Assembly (NCBI RefSeq): GCF_036864975.1
Contig: NZ_CP104311.1
Location: 1,776,001-1,840,000 of the forward strand
Source of the DNA: Methylococcus capsulatus
Lineage (GTDB): Bacteria; Pseudomonadota; Gammaproteobacteria; Methylococcales; Methylococcaceae
Direction of reading: 5' to 3'
Length of the DNA: 64,000 nucleotides
Part shown: positions 44,557-54,538 of the stretch, one piece after another
How positions within the stretch are numbered: position 1 is the first letter of the stretch
Layout of the letters: the number at the start of each line of letters is the position of its first letter
Translations under genes and position numbers: made by a program
The notes under the pieces: model-generated
The model's database searches: none
What the model was told of the DNA's origin: nothing
Seen by the model: the letters and a program-made list of their open reading frames with translations, nothing else

Positions 44557-46791
44557 ATGAACGAAGCCGCGAATTACGAGCGCATCCCCTTACGGGATTT
44601 CACCGAGAAGGCGTATCTGGATTACGCCATGTACGTCATCCTGGACCGCGCCCTGCCGCACATCGCCGACGGTCTGAAGCCGGTGCAGCGGCGTATCGTC
44701 TACGCCATGTCCGAGCTGGGCTTGTCGGCGCAGGCGAAGCCCAAGAAATCCGCCCGCACGGTGGGCGACGTGCTGGGCAAATACCATCCGCACGGCGACT
44801 CGGCGTGTTATGAAGCCATGGTGCTGATGGCGCAACCCTTCTCCTACCGCTACCCGCTCATCGACGGCCAGGGCAACTGGGGTTCGCCTGACGACCCCAA
44901 GTCATTCGCGGCGATGCGCTACACCGAGGCCAGGCTGACGCCTTATGCGCAGTCTTTGTTGTCTGAGCTGGAGCAAGGCACCGTGGACTGGCTGCCGAAT
45001 TTCGACGGCACGCTGGAAGAGCCGCAGCTCCTGCCGGCCCGCCTGCCCAATCTCCTGCTCAACGGCGCCACCGGTATCGCCGTCGGCATGGCGACGGACA
45101 TCCCGCCGCATAATCTGCGCGAGGTGGTCGAGGCGTGCATCCTCCTCATCGACCGGCCCGATGCCTCGGTCGAGGAGCTGTGCGGCTGCATCCGGGGGCC
45201 CGATTTCCCCAACGAGGCCGAGCTCATCACCCCGCGCGAGGAACTGCTGAAGCTGTACCAGACCGGCAGCGGTGCGGTGCGCCTGCGCGCCCGCTACGAG
45301 CTGGAGGACGGCAACATCGTCGTCACTGCGCTGCCTTACCAGGTGTCCGGCGCCAAGCTGATGGAGCAGATCGCCGCTCAGATGCAGGCCAAGAAGCTGC
45401 CGATGGTCGACGACCTGCGGGACGAATCCGACCACGAAAACCCCACCCGGCTGGTCATCATGCCCAAATCCCGGCGGGTCGAGGTCGAGCCCTTGATGTC
45501 GCACCTGTTCGCCACCACCGATCTGGAACGCTCCTACCGCGTCAACCTCAACATCATAGGCTTGAACGGCCGGCCCCAAGTCAAGAACCTGCGCGAGATC
45601 CTGACGGAATGGCTGAGCTTCCGCACCGAGACCGTACGCCGCCGCCTGCGGCATCGTCTGGACAAGGTGCAGGCGCGGCTGCACATCCTCGAAGGTTTGG
45701 CTGTAGCCTTCCTCAACATCGATGAAGTCATCGCCATCATTCGCGATGAAGACCAGCCCAAGCCGGTGCTGATGGCGCGTTTCGGCCTCACCGATCTGCA
45801 GGCCGAGGCGATTCTGGAACTAAAGCTGCGCCACTTGGCTAGGCTGGAGGAAATCAAAATCCGGGGCGAACAGGCGGCGCTTGAACAGGAACGCGCCCGG
45901 CTCGAAAAGACCTTGGGTTCCCGGGCGGAACTCGACGCACTGATCAAGCAGGAGCTCAAGCAGGATGCGGAGAAGTTCGGCGACGCCCGTCGCTCGCCTA
46001 TCGTCGCCCGCCAGGCCTCTCAGGCCCTGGACACCGCCGCCCTGATCGCTAGCGAGCCGGTCACCATCGTGCTGTCGGAGAAAGGCTGGATACGCTCGGC
46101 CAAAGGCCACGAAGTCGATCCTGCAACCCTGAGCTATCGGGCTGGCGACGGTTTCCTGTGCGCCGCGCTGGGCCGCTCGACACAGCCTGCCTATTTTCTC
46201 GATTCCACTGGGCGCAGCTACAGCTTGCCCGTGCACGACCTGCCATCCGCCCGCAGCCAGGGCGAGCCGTTGACCGGCCGCCTCAACCCCCCCCCAGGCG
46301 CCACTTTCGTCGCCGTGCTGGCTGGATCGGAGGAAGACTGGTATCTGCTGGCCACTGATGGCGGCTACGGTTTCTTGGTCCAACTCGGCGAGTTGGGAGC
46401 AAAAAACCGCTCGGGCAAGACGCTGCTGAGCGTGCCCGATCATGCCAAGGTCATGACTCCACTGCGGGTCTTGAGCCCCGACGCCGACCGCCTGGCCTTC
46501 GTTTCCGCCCAAGGCCGTCTGCTCGTTTATCCCGCCGCCGAAATACCCCGCCTCAACAAAGGAAAGGGCAACAAGCTGATCCAGATCGCCCCGGCCGACC
46601 TCGAAGCGCGACAGGACTTCATCGTTGCCGTCGCCAGCATGCCCGCCGGCGCGGCGCTGCGCGCCACCGCCGGCAAGCGTACCCTCACGCTGCAGCCTGG
46701 CGACCTGGAAAACTATCTGGGAGCCAGAGGGCGGCGCGGCAATCCTCTGCCACGGGGATTCCAGCGGGTGGAGCGGTTGGAGACGGTGTAA
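44557..46791 (+). CDS. parC: DNA topoisomerase IV subunit A
   Basis: A 744-residue type IIA topoisomerase subunit. The catalytic tyrosine lies in [20 protein letters not shown], and the quinolone-resistance-type region reads [20 protein letters not shown] (Ser at the classic position is replaced by an Asp-Ser pair in HGDSACYE). The C-terminal part forms ParC-type beta-pinwheel repeats. ATG 44557 was chosen over TTG 44542. It works with ParE just upstream. Confidence 0.96.
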   Translation: MNEAANYERIPLRDFTEKAYLDYAMYVILDRALPHIADGLKPVQRRIVYAMSELGLSAQAKPKKSARTVGDVLGKYHPHGDSACYEAMVLMAQPFSYRYPLIDGQGNWGSPDDPKSFAAMRYTEARLTPYAQSLLSELEQGTVDWLPNFDGTLEEPQLLPARLPNLLLNGATGIAVGMATDIPPHNLREVVEACILLIDRPDASVEELCGCIRGPDFPNEAELITPREELLKLYQTGSGAVRLRARYELEDGNIVVTALPYQVSGAKLMEQIAAQMQAKKLPMVDDLRDESDHENPTRLVIMPKSRRVEVEPLMSHLFATTDLERSYRVNLNIIGLNGRPQVKNLREILTEWLSFRTETVRRRLRHRLDKVQARLHILEGLAVAFLNIDEVIAIIRDEDQPKPVLMARFGLTDLQAEAILELKLRHLARLEEIKIRGEQAALEQERARLEKTLGSRAELDALIKQELKQDAEKFGDARRSPIVARQASQALDTAALIASEPVTIVLSEKGWIRSAKGHEVDPATLSYRAGDGFLCAALGRSTQPAYFLDSTGRSYSLPVHDLPSARSQGEPLTGRLNPPPGATFVAVLAGSEEDWYLLATDGGYGFLVQLGELGAKNRSGKTLLSVPDHAKVMTPLRVLSPDADRLAFVSAQGRLLVYPAAEIPRLNKGKGNKLIQIAPADLEARQDFIVAVASMPAGAALRATAGKRTLTLQPGDLENYLGARGRRGNPLPRGFQRVERLETV

Positions 46792-47076
46792 GCGGGCGGA
46801 ACCCGTCGGGGTAGGAGGGCCGGTGTGGCACATCGTGCTGCATCTGCCGCCCAGGGGTCTCATCCGCAGCCCGCCGTCCTCGCGAGATGCCCGAAGTGCC
46901 CAGGGAGTGTGTCGGAGCAGCGGCTCCAGCCCTTTTCGCGAGTACAAAAAATTCCCGAATCGGGTTTGCCCAGTCCCTTTGCCGCTCCGCGGCCTGCGAC
47001 GTCAGCCGGCGGCTCGCTCAGGAGGAATGGCTCTCTCGTCCTCAGGCGAGAATGTCCGTTTCAAGGGGGAAAGGGA

Positions 47077-47433
47077 CATGCCCCGACGATCGACGTGCAT
47101 TTGTACCTGGCGGTACCGGGTTCTTTACGCTCAATCTGCTGCAAAGCCACGGCAACGATCTGCTGGTTCGTGAAATCGCCTTGTCAGGCGAAACGGCGAG
47201 CCGGGTGCGTTCGCATCCTCCGTTTCGAATCGACGCCTGGGATGTGTTGCCGGATCATGTGCATTGTGTGTGGACCTTGCCGCCCGGCGATAGCGATTTC
47301 AGCAGGCGATGGCGATTGATCCAGAACGGATTTTTGCGTGCATTGTCCAACACCGAACACCGGTCGGACATTCGCCAAGCCGCCGGGGAAGGCGGTCGTC
47401 GAACTCGATGGCACCGGGTTTGGTCGTTGAGCG
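47077..47433 (+). pseudogene. Remnant of a REP-associated tyrosine transposase (RAYT)
   Basis: The frame reads RRAFVPGGTGFFTLNLLQSH, then RSHPPFRIDAWDVLPDHVHC and VWTLPPGDSDFSRRWRLIQN, ending around SDIRQAAGEG. The H-x-H motif (DHVHC) and family strings are those of Y1/RAYT transposases, which carry out REP-element mobility. The start has no clear initiation site and the C-terminal third, which carries the catalytic Tyr region (YWEH...YIHYNPVKHG), is missing: the frame turns to unrelated residues after about 47390. It lies just after parC. Confidence 0.75.
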
Positions 47434-47733
47434 GGAGTGTCAGAATTTTTGTCTGGGGGGCGGAGAAGGACTTTTCCACAGTGCCGCCGCCGGGTTCAAG
47501 TTTGCCTGCCGGCTTTGAATCTGCGGCGAATGAGTGACCTCGGGGGCGTCGTAACGGAAAAGCGGGGAGGCCGTCCTCGATGAATGGGTGGCTGAGGCCC
47601 CCATGCTTGCCCACCCTATGCCGATGTGCGGAGAAAAGTCGGGAGCGGTCCGTGGCCATGCCCAATTCAGAGTCTCCCATTCGCAACTCCAAAAATCGTC
47701 TGCCGCGCAGATTGCCTGCCGTCATGCGGCGGC
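47434..47733. other. No gene seen
   Basis: About 300 bases between the transposase remnant and thiD. I see open frames but none with a plausible start, composition or family motif. It may be further debris of the same mobile gene. Confidence 0.5.
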
Positions 47734-48546
47734 TCATCGGCCGAACGGTCGGCGGTGAGGCAGATGCTGCCCGCCGCCGGGATTACAGCCGGCCCGGAGG
47801 CTCTGCCAGGTGAACTGCTGGGCCCGCTCTACGGCGGATTCCAATGCGTATCCCAGGGCCAGATATCCGGCCACGGAGGCGGCGAGCGTGCAACCGGAGC
47901 CATGATAGCTGTGCGGCAGTCTGGGCCAGCGATAGTCCCGCCTTCCATGGGGGGAATAGAGGCGGTTCAGGACGTCGTCGGTGAGGGCATGCGTCCCGGT
48001 GATGAGTACGTTCGGGCAGCCCAGGAGGCGGAGGCGTTTGGCGTTTTCCGCTTCGGTCGCGCCGCCGCCGAGGCGGAAAGCTTCCGGTAGGTTGGGGGTC
48101 ACGAGGACGGCGCGCGGCAGGAGTTCGGTGCGCACCGCTTCGATCAGCTCTTCCGAAGCCAGATCGGTGCCTCCACCGGCGGCGAGCACGGGATCGAGCA
48201 CTACCGGCACCCTGGTGCCGCCTCGAAGAGCAGCGGAGCTGAGTTCATCCAGCAGGGCCGCTACGCAGCGGGCGATGCCCGCACTGCCCAGCAGGCCGAT
48301 TTTCACCGCGGCGATCGGCAGGTCGCGGATCAGGGCCCGCCCCTGCGCCAGAAAGGCTTCAGGGGGCTGGGTTTGCACGGCGTATACATTGGAAGTGTCC
48401 TGCACCGTCAACGCCGTGATCACCGAGCAAGCCAGGCAACCGCTGGCGCCGATCGCTTCGATGTCGGCCTGGATGCCGGCGCCACCCGTAGGGTCATGCC
48501 CCGAAAGGCTGAGGACGATGGCTGTGTGCTGGCTGTGAGTTGTCAT
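47734..48546 (-). CDS. thiD: Hydroxymethylpyrimidine/phosphomethylpyrimidine kinase
   Basis: A 270-residue ribokinase-fold enzyme. The N-terminus has the family motif LSGHDPTGGAGIQADIEAIG, and the anion hole with catalytic Cys is YHGSGCTLAASVAGYLALGY. It phosphorylates the thiamine pyrimidine precursor twice. Thiamine is needed by Dxs and other enzymes. I see no thiamine-pyrophosphate riboswitch in the 200 bases upstream. A C-terminal tail (GQHLPHRRPFGR) is somewhat longer than usual. Confidence 0.95.
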   Translation of the reverse strand: MTTHSQHTAIVLSLSGHDPTGGAGIQADIEAIGASGCLACSVITALTVQDTSNVYAVQTQPPEAFLAQGRALIRDLPIAAVKIGLLGSAGIARCVAALLDELSSAALRGGTRVPVVLDPVLAAGGGTDLASEELIEAVRTELLPRAVLVTPNLPEAFRLGGGATEAENAKRLRLLGCPNVLITGTHALTDDVLNRLYSPHGRRDYRWPRLPHSYHGSGCTLAASVAGYLALGYALESAVERAQQFTWQSLRAGCNPGGGQHLPHRRPFGR

Positions 48547-48746
48547 CGAAGTCCTGATGGGATCAAATGTCGCTCTGGTGTGACATGCGGCGCAGAGATT
48601 TCGATCTTTCTGTCGGCATTTGGCGACGCATCATGCATCCATGGTCTACCTTTCCCGAAATTGCTGTCTACTCTTAACCGTAACGATGTGTATCCGATAG
48701 TGTTTCGGATTGCTGGGCGATCGATCGGCACAGGGGGACGGCTCGA

Positions 48747-49256
48747 ATGAAATGGTATGCAACTGGCAGCGTGACTTCTTCGACCTCCGCTCCGGCACAG
48801 TTTGCAAAAATCGCCGAGAAATTCTGCCGGCTGGTGGATGGCTTCGCCCGTCACGAGCCGCAGGACTGGCTGGCGCTCATCGCCCGCGAACTCGAGCCGC
48901 TGGAAACGGCCGTACGGGGACTGGCGCGCAAGGGAGGTATCGGTGACTACTCCTTGCTGGCGGATATAGAGGAGCGGCATCGGATGTACGTGCAGCTCAA
49001 GACCTTTCTCGGCAGCATGGACGACTACTGGACCGAGGCCGATCTCGAAGCCGGTGACGGTGTCATGACGGGCAGCCTGTCGGACAACATTACGGAAATC
49101 TATTTCGCATTGAAGCGTGGGCTGGCCCACTGGAACCAGGGGCCGGACGAAGCCGCCGCCGCGGTCGGCGAGTGGGTTTCCGGTTTCGAGATCAACTGGG
49201 GCTACCATCTGGCCAACCTGCGTTCCCAGCTCAAACACAAGGCCACGTTGCATTGA
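48747..49256 (+). CDS. Conserved protein, possibly DUF5063 family
   Basis: A 169-residue soluble, mostly helical protein. It starts KWYATGSVTSSTSAPAQFAK and continues with aromatic, acidic segments (LGSMDDYWTEADLEAGDGVM, DNITEIYFALKRGLAHWNQG and INWGYHLANLRSQLKH). The pattern of conserved Trp/Tyr and acidic residues suggests the DUF5063 family, but I cannot confirm. Function unknown. It is divergent from thiD and followed 86 bases later by exbB, for which it could be the leading gene. Confidence 0.7.
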   Translation: MKWYATGSVTSSTSAPAQFAKIAEKFCRLVDGFARHEPQDWLALIARELEPLETAVRGLARKGGIGDYSLLADIEERHRMYVQLKTFLGSMDDYWTEADLEAGDGVMTGSLSDNITEIYFALKRGLAHWNQGPDEAAAAVGEWVSGFEINWGYHLANLRSQLKHKATLH

Positions 49257-49342
49257 TTTCACGCAGGGTTTCGAGTTCGGCCTGGTTCTTGCGGTAAAAT
49301 CTTCCCACATCGTAATGGGCGGACCTACCGGAGGGGCGTGGG

Positions 49343-49957
49343 GTGCTGGACATCATCAAGGGTGGCGGGCCGCTGATCTGGCCGATTCTGATCTGTTCCG
49401 TGGTCGCTCTCGCCATCATCCTGGAGCGCCTGTGGGCTCTGCGCACCAGCCGCATCCTGCCGGCCGAACTCACCGCTACGGTCTGGACCCTGTGGCGGAA
49501 CCATCAGCTCGATGCCGGCAGCATCCGCCAGATCGCCCTGAGTTCGCCGCTGGGTGCCGTCCTGGCGGCAGGGCTGGCCAACCACAAACACGGGCGCGAG
49601 GTGATGCAGCGCTGCATTGAGCAGGCCGGCCGTCAGGTCGTCCATGCCATGGAACGTTATCTCAACACCCTCGGTACCATTGCTTCGATTTCTCCTTATC
49701 TGGGCCTCCTCGGTAGCGTGCTGGGGATGATGAAGGTGTTTGCCGGTTTTTCCGCCGCGCACGGCGCCGGCAACCCGGCTGTGCTGGCGGGCGGTCTGTC
49801 CGAAATCCTCATCACCACCGCCGCGGGGCTGGCCGTGGCCATTCCCAGTCTAATGTTCTACCGCTATTTCCGGGGCAGGGTGAACGAGCTGGCGATACGC
49901 CTGGAAGAGGAAGCAGTCCGCCTGATCGCCGTCCTGCATGGTGAACGCGAAGAGTGA
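49343..49957 (+). CDS. exbB: ExbB/TolQ-type proton channel
   Basis: A 204-residue inner-membrane protein of the MotA/TolQ/ExbB family with three membrane helices: about 10-30 (WPILICSVVALAIILERLWA), about 105-130 (TIASISPYLGLLGSVLGMMK) and about 145-170 (AGGLSEILITTAAGLAVAIP). The last two carry the conserved Thr, Gly and Pro residues of the channel. It uses proton flow to energise TonB or a Tol-type partner. The start is GTG 49343, with GGAGGGG upstream. ExbD follows, 7 bases on. Confidence 0.92.
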   Translation: MLDIIKGGGPLIWPILICSVVALAIILERLWALRTSRILPAELTATVWTLWRNHQLDAGSIRQIALSSPLGAVLAAGLANHKHGREVMQRCIEQAGRQVVHAMERYLNTLGTIASISPYLGLLGSVLGMMKVFAGFSAAHGAGNPAVLAGGLSEILITTAAGLAVAIPSLMFYRYFRGRVNELAIRLEEEAVRLIAVLHGEREE

Positions 49958-49964
49958 GTTTGTC

Positions 49965-50390
49965 ATGAATTTCCGCCCGCAGAACCGGGACGAGCCGGAA
50001 TTGAACCTGATTCCGATGATCGATGTGCTGATCGTCCTGATGATCTTCCTGGTGATGACGACCACCTTCAGCCGGGAAACCGGGCTCGAACTGCAGTTGC
50101 CCAAGGCGCAGAGTTCGCTTCCCGAAGAATCGCCCAAGGGAGTGGACGTCGCCATCGACGCCGAGGGGCGGTTTTCGGTCAACGGCACCCCGTTGCAGGA
50201 CAACCGTCTCGAAATATTGCGCGAGGCGATGAAGGCGGCGGCCGGCGGACAGCAAGACCCCCTCGTGATCATCCGCGCCGACCGCACCACCCAGCACCAG
50301 CATGTCATCACGGTCCTGGACGCTGCTGGCCAGCTTGGCTTTGGCCACATCAGTTTCGCCGCCGAGATTGCAGCCGAGAGCAAGCCGTGA
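49965..50390 (+). CDS. exbD: ExbD/TolR-type channel partner
   Basis: A 141-residue protein with one N-terminal membrane helix that bears the essential Asp ([19 protein letters not shown]) and a periplasmic domain ([20 protein letters not shown]). It works with ExbB to couple proton flow to outer-membrane transport. ATG 49965 was chosen; an in-frame ATG at 49938 would overlap the exbB end. It overlaps the lpxK start by 4 bases. In many gammaproteobacteria exbB-exbD-lpxK-ycaR-kdsB is a fixed order. Confidence 0.92.
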   Translation: MNFRPQNRDEPELNLIPMIDVLIVLMIFLVMTTTFSRETGLELQLPKAQSSLPEESPKGVDVAIDAEGRFSVNGTPLQDNRLEILREAMKAAAGGQQDPLVIIRADRTTQHQHVITVLDAAGQLGFGHISFAAEIAAESKP

Positions 50391-51397
50391 GCCGGTCAAA
50401 GCGGATGATCGCCGCCTGGCTGCAGCGGCAGTGGTACGCCGAGGCACAGCCGCCGTGGGGTTTGGTCGTGTTGAGCCGCGGGTTCGCCGCTGCCGCCGCG
50501 CTCCGCCGGCGGTGTTACCGCTGGAGCGCGCAAGTCCGTCTCGGTGCGCCCGTCATCGTCGTCGGCAATCTCAGCGTGGGCGGCACCGGCAAGACGCCGC
50601 TGGTGGTCGCACTGGTGGAACTGCTGCGGCAGCATGGATGGTCGGCCGGCGTGATCAGCCGGGGCTATGGCGGTTCCGCCGGGCCGCCGCGTGAGGTTTT
50701 CTGCGACAGCGACCCTGCCAAGGTCGGCGACGAGCCATTGCTGATCCGGCAGCGCACCGGTGGTCCGGTTTTCGTTTCGCCGAAACGCCTGGATGCTGCC
50801 CGGGCCGTGATCGAAGCCGGCGCGGACGTCGTCGTTTCCGACGACGGCCTCCAGCATTACGCCCTGCCGCGGGACATCGAAATCGCCGTGGTCGACGGCC
50901 TGCGCCGGTTCGGCAACGGCCGGCTGCTGCCGGCGGGGCCATTGCGGGAGCCGGTCGAGCGGCTGGCAGGCGTGGATTTCGTGATCTGCAACGGCGGCGA
51001 ACCGGCGCCCGGCGAATCAGCCATGACGCTGGAAGGTGGCACGGCGGTGCGTCTTGCCGATGGCGAGCAGCTTCCCTTGGCCGCTTTCGCGGGGCGCAAG
51101 ATCGTTGCCATGGCAGGCATAGGCAATCCTGCACGTTTTTTTTCGCACCTGGCCGCCGCGGGCCTGAGCTTCGAGCCGGTGGCATGGCCTGACCACCATA
51201 CCTACACCCCGGAGGATTTCCGTTCCGTTCCAGAACACACGCCGGTTCTGATGACCGAGAAAGACGCCGTGAAGTGCCGCCGGCTGGACGATCCGCGAAT
51301 CTGGTACATTCCCGTCTCCGCCCGGCTCGATCCGGCCTTCGCACCCCGACTACTGAACATCCTGGAGAGGATCCGACATGGACAAACAACTGCTTGA
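50387..51397 (+). CDS. lpxK: Tetraacyldisaccharide 4'-kinase (lipid A)
   Basis: A 336-residue inner-membrane-associated P-loop kinase. The Walker A-type motif is [20 protein letters not shown] near residue 60, and SRGYGG follows. The C-terminal [12 protein letters not shown] segment is conserved in LpxK. It phosphorylates the lipid A precursor at the 4' position. The GTG start overlaps the exbD stop. The end overlaps the next gene by 20 bases. Confidence 0.96.
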   Translation: MSRSKRMIAAWLQRQWYAEAQPPWGLVVLSRGFAAAAALRRRCYRWSAQVRLGAPVIVVGNLSVGGTGKTPLVVALVELLRQHGWSAGVISRGYGGSAGPPREVFCDSDPAKVGDEPLLIRQRTGGPVFVSPKRLDAARAVIEAGADVVVSDDGLQHYALPRDIEIAVVDGLRRFGNGRLLPAGPLREPVERLAGVDFVICNGGEPAPGESAMTLEGGTAVRLADGEQLPLAAFAGRKIVAMAGIGNPARFFSHLAAAGLSFEPVAWPDHHTYTPEDFRSVPEHTPVLMTEKDAVKCRRLDDPRIWYIPVSARLDPAFAPRLLNILERIRHGQTTA

Positions 51398-51590
51398 CAT
51401 ACTGGTCTGCCCGCTATGTAAGGGCGCGCTGATCTACCTCCGCGAGCAGCAGGAGCTGGTCTGCCTGGCGGACAAGCTGGCCTACCCGATCCGCGACGAC
51501 ATTCCGGTGATGCTGGACAGCGAGGCAAGGAAGCTCAGCCTCGACGAGTACGACGCGCTCCACAAGCGACGAACGTCGCCGGTGGCCTGA
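51378..51590 (+). CDS. ycaR: Trm112-type zinc-ribbon protein (YcaR family)
   Basis: A 70-residue protein with the family signature [20 protein letters not shown] and [16 protein letters not shown]. Bacterial Trm112-like proteins sit between lpxK and kdsB in many genomes; the biological role is unsettled, although eukaryotic Trm112 activates methyltransferases. The first cysteine pair (CPLC) is present, but the second (here ELVCLADK) is reduced to a single Cys. Overlaps lpxK by 20 bases and kdsB by one. Confidence 0.93.
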   Translation: MDKQLLDILVCPLCKGALIYLREQQELVCLADKLAYPIRDDIPVMLDSEARKLSLDEYDALHKRRTSPVA

Positions 51591-52369
51591 TGCCGGCGAC
51601 ATTCACCATCGTCATTCCGGCACGCTATGGTTCGACCCGGCTGCCCGGCAAGCCCCTCTTGGAACTCGGCGGTAAGCCGATGATCGCGCACGTCTGCGAG
51701 CGGGCGATCGAAGCCGGCGCGGCCGAGATCGTGGTCGCGACCGACGATGAACGTATCGCCAAAGCGGTCGAAGCCCTGCCGGTTACCGCGATGCTGACTC
51801 GCCCCGACCACGCCAGCGGCACCGAGCGTCTGGCCGAGGTGGCCGAGCGTCGGGCCTGGAACGACGATACCCTCGTGATCAATCTGCAGGGCGACGAGCC
51901 TTTTATGGACGCCGCCCTGCTACGCGCCCTGGCGGAGGCGCTGGGGCGGCGCGAAGACTGTCGGGTGGCGACCCTGGCCGCGCCAATCCACCGGCCCGAG
52001 GAAATCTTCGATCCCAATGTGGTCAAAGTGGTCACCGATGGGGAGAGCCGGGCGCTGTATTTCAGCCGGGCCGCCGTGCCCTGGGACCGCGAGTCTTTCG
52101 CCGAGGGGAGGGCGGCGCCGAAGCCGGGGCAGGGCATGCCTTATCGCCGCCATATCGGGGTATACGCTTACACCGCGGCCTATTTACGCCGCTATGTCGG
52201 TCTGGCACCGTCGCCGCTGGAGCACATCGAACGCCTGGAGCAACTGCGCATCCTCTGGCACGGTGACCGCATCCTGGTGGTGCCAGTGGCGGGCGCGCCT
52301 GCATCGGGTGTGGACACCGCCGCTGATCTCGAGCGGGCCCGGCGCCATCTGGCCGACCGGACGCCTTGA
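51590..52369 (+). CDS. kdsB: CMP-KDO synthetase (3-deoxy-manno-octulosonate cytidylyltransferase)
   Basis: A 259-residue nucleotidyltransferase. The N-terminal FTIVIPARYGSTRLPGKPLL binds CTP, and INLQGDEPFMDAALLRALAE is the family metal-binding motif. It activates KDO for lipopolysaccharide core. It shares a base with the Trm112-type stop (TGATG) and is coupled to it. The last bases may overlap the next start. Confidence 0.97.
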   Translation: MPATFTIVIPARYGSTRLPGKPLLELGGKPMIAHVCERAIEAGAAEIVVATDDERIAKAVEALPVTAMLTRPDHASGTERLAEVAERRAWNDDTLVINLQGDEPFMDAALLRALAEALGRREDCRVATLAAPIHRPEEIFDPNVVKVVTDGESRALYFSRAAVPWDRESFAEGRAAPKPGQGMPYRRHIGVYAYTAAYLRRYVGLAPSPLEHIERLEQLRILWHGDRILVVPVAGAPASGVDTAADLERARRHLADRTP

Positions 52370-52374
52370 CCGCG

Positions 52375-52803
52375 ATGGATGCATCGGCAGGTCTGTGGGG
52401 CTTGTTTGCCAGCGCCTTCGTCTCGGCCACCCTCGCGCCGGGGGGATCGGAGGCAGTGCTGGCCTACCTGGTACATACGGGCTATGCGCAGCCGACCGAA
52501 CTCGTCGCAGTGGCCAGCGTGGGCAATACGCTGGGAGCGATGACGACATGGGGGATGGGCTGGCTGTGGGCGCGCCGGCGCCCGCTGGAGGTCGAAGCGA
52601 TCGAGAATCCGCGCCAGCGCCGCGCGGTCGCATCGCTCAAGCGCTGGGGCAACGGCCTGCTGCTGATCTCCTGGATACCGGTGCTCGGCGACGGCTTCTG
52701 CTTCGCCGCCGGCTGGCTGCGGCTGTCGCTGGTCCTGTCCGTGGTCTACATCGCTATCGGCAAGGCCCTGCGCTACGCCGTGGTGGCGTGGCTGGCGGGC
52801 TGA
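52375..52803 (+). CDS. yqaA: YqaA/DedA-like membrane protein
   Basis: A 142-residue membrane protein with about four hydrophobic segments. The sequence AFVSATLAPGGSEAVLAYLV and LISWIPVLGDGFCFAAGWLR, with a helix-breaking Pro-Gly-Asp, fits the SNARE-associated/YqaA group of the DedA superfamily. Some DedA proteins move undecaprenyl phosphate or lipids across the membrane; the role of YqaA is unclear. ATG 52375 was chosen, although TTG 52366 overlaps the kdsB stop. It ends the lipopolysaccharide gene string. Confidence 0.88.
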   Translation: MDASAGLWGLFASAFVSATLAPGGSEAVLAYLVHTGYAQPTELVAVASVGNTLGAMTTWGMGWLWARRRPLEVEAIENPRQRRAVASLKRWGNGLLLISWIPVLGDGFCFAAGWLRLSLVLSVVYIAIGKALRYAVVAWLAG

Positions 52804-52804
52804 A

Positions 52805-53641
52805 CTACCGCCGGTACGGCGACGAGTACGGTCGGCTGTTCGAGACCTTGAGCGGCCGCGACAGCGACAGAATCTCATCGGCGATCGTCGCATAGAGTTC
52901 CCGCGTCCAGTCCGGCTGTCCGGCAGTGGTCTGTTCCAATGGCCAGGCCCTGGGATCGTGCGGGGCGATCACCACCTTCACGTTTTCCTTGCCCACCTGC
53001 GCCGCCAACACGAACAGCTCTTCGATGGCCTCATCGCCCATGGCCAGGCATCCCGCCGACACCGCCCGGCCATGGATGAAGATGTCCGACCCGGGATTGG
53101 TACGACCTTCGAGCTGGGCGTAATACAGGTCGAAATCGTTGGGGTAGTTCAGCTTCATCGACAGGTGGTAGTTGCTGTTCGGATTCAGCCCCACGATCCG
53201 ATAGACGCCCTCCGGCACTTGTTTGTCACCCTGGCGCAGCTTGGGCCCTGCCGAGCCGCTGGCGGCTTGGATGGCATAGTCGCGGATCAGCCGGTATTCG
53301 CGATCGTCGCGCGCCCACAGTTCGAGCTTCTTCTCCTGCTTCAGGCCGATCAGCACCACTTCGCGAGGGGGGTAGGCCACGCCGGCCCGGTCGAAAAAGG
53401 GCTTCAGCTTCTGAACCGAATACGGGCCGAAATCGCGCAGCACATCCGATACCGTGCGCTGGTCTGTGCCGCTGAAGAGCGGTGGCAGGTAGGCGGGACG
53501 GCGGAATGCGGGTTTGGGAAGATAGGCTCGTTCGGTCGGGGCAGCCGCGAGGCTGTCCCTGTGGGACTGTTTGTTCGAGCCAGCGCAAGCTGTCAACAGC
53601 AGGGTGACCACGGGAAGCAGATAAGCGGCTTTCGGTAGCAT
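52805..53641 (-). CDS. L,D-transpeptidase (YkuD) lipoprotein
   Basis: A 278-residue lipoprotein with a lipobox (LLLTACAG, Cys at about 19) and a YkuD catalytic domain with FIHGRAVSAGCLAMGDEAIE, where His and Cys are the active site (H-x-x-x-x-S-x-G-C). It forms 3-3 cross-links in peptidoglycan or attaches lipoproteins, depending on type; here it is closest to YafK-type proteins, which have been shown to cut peptidoglycan-protein links. Between lipobox and catalytic part is a long linker of about 100 residues. Convergent with yqaA, 1 base apart. Confidence 0.88.
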   Translation of the reverse strand: MLPKAAYLLPVVTLLLTACAGSNKQSHRDSLAAAPTERAYLPKPAFRRPAYLPPLFSGTDQRTVSDVLRDFGPYSVQKLKPFFDRAGVAYPPREVVLIGLKQEKKLELWARDDREYRLIRDYAIQAASGSAGPKLRQGDKQVPEGVYRIVGLNPNSNYHLSMKLNYPNDFDLYYAQLEGRTNPGSDIFIHGRAVSAGCLAMGDEAIEELFVLAAQVGKENVKVVIAPHDPRAWPLEQTTAGQPDWTRELYATIADEILSLSRPLKVSNSRPYSSPYRR

Positions 53642-53815
53642 GCTCGTTACCTCGACACGACGTTTTCCAGCAACACACATTATGGCGGTGCCGGAAACAT
53701 CCCGCCAACTGCCGCGCTGCCCATCGACGGCTGCGGAGGCTTTTTCCCGGGCATACGTCTTGCCTGGATCAGGCGTAAACTTTCGTTGCATACCCAACCC
53801 ACGGACCTATCCGCT

Positions 53816-54517
53816 ATGGCCAGTCTTTCCACGCGACATTCTTTGAATCGTTTCCTGTTGCTGGCGGCGCTGCTCGCTACCTTCCTTGCCCGGGCAGACG
53901 ACCGCGACAAGGCCAACGATCTCCTGCGCGATGCCACCATCACCTTCAACGAATTCGTCGCCGACCCCAACATGGGGTGGTTCCGCGACAACGTGAAGGA
54001 CGCCAGGGCTCTGGTGATCGCGCCCCAGGTCCTGAAACTGGGTTTCATTTTCGGCGGTTCCGGCGGCAATGCCGTGGTGCTGGTCAAGGACAAACAGACC
54101 GGTGAATGGGGATACCCTGCGTTCTACACGACCGGGGCCGTGACCGCGGGCCTGCAGATCGGCGGCGAGCTGACCGACGTCATCATGATGGTGATGACGG
54201 AAGGCGGCATGAACGCGCTGCTCAGTTCCAAGTTCCAGCTCGGGGCGGATGCCAGCATTGCCGCGGGCCCCGTCGGCACCGGCAGCCAGGTGGCGACCGT
54301 GGACATCCTCCAGTTCAGTCGGGCCAAGGGGATTTACGGGGGGCTGACGCTGGAAGGGGCGGTGATCACCCCGCGGGAAGACCTCAATTCCGCCTTTTAC
54401 GGGCGGATCGTGGACCCGGTGGATATCCTCATCCGCCACGCCGTGACCAACCCCTTGGCGGATCGGCTGAGGGCGGCGGTCGCCAAGGCGACGCTTTCCA
54501 AACCCGTTTCCCATTGA
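53816..54517 (+). CDS. SYLF/Ysc84-domain lipid-binding protein
   Basis: A 233-residue protein with a signal peptide (RFLLLAALLATFLARADDRD) and a SYLF domain (FNEFVADPNMGWFRDNVKDA, ARALVIAPQVLKLGFIFGGS, GGLTLEGAVITPREDLNSAF). SYLF domains bind phosphoinositides or other lipids in eukaryotes; bacterial roles are unknown. ATG 53816 was chosen; TTG 53786 would extend it. It is divergent from the transpeptidase gene, with 174 bases between. Confidence 0.9.
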   Translation: MASLSTRHSLNRFLLLAALLATFLARADDRDKANDLLRDATITFNEFVADPNMGWFRDNVKDARALVIAPQVLKLGFIFGGSGGNAVVLVKDKQTGEWGYPAFYTTGAVTAGLQIGGELTDVIMMVMTEGGMNALLSSKFQLGADASIAAGPVGTGSQVATVDILQFSRAKGIYGGLTLEGAVITPREDLNSAFYGRIVDPVDILIRHAVTNPLADRLRAAVAKATLSKPVSH

Positions 54518-54538
54518 TCCTGCCAGGTGCCTTACGTC

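Noticed and set aside
48547-48746. Thiamine riboswitch before thiD
   Set aside because: No TPP-type conserved CTGAGA or distal helix sequence was found on the minus strand here.
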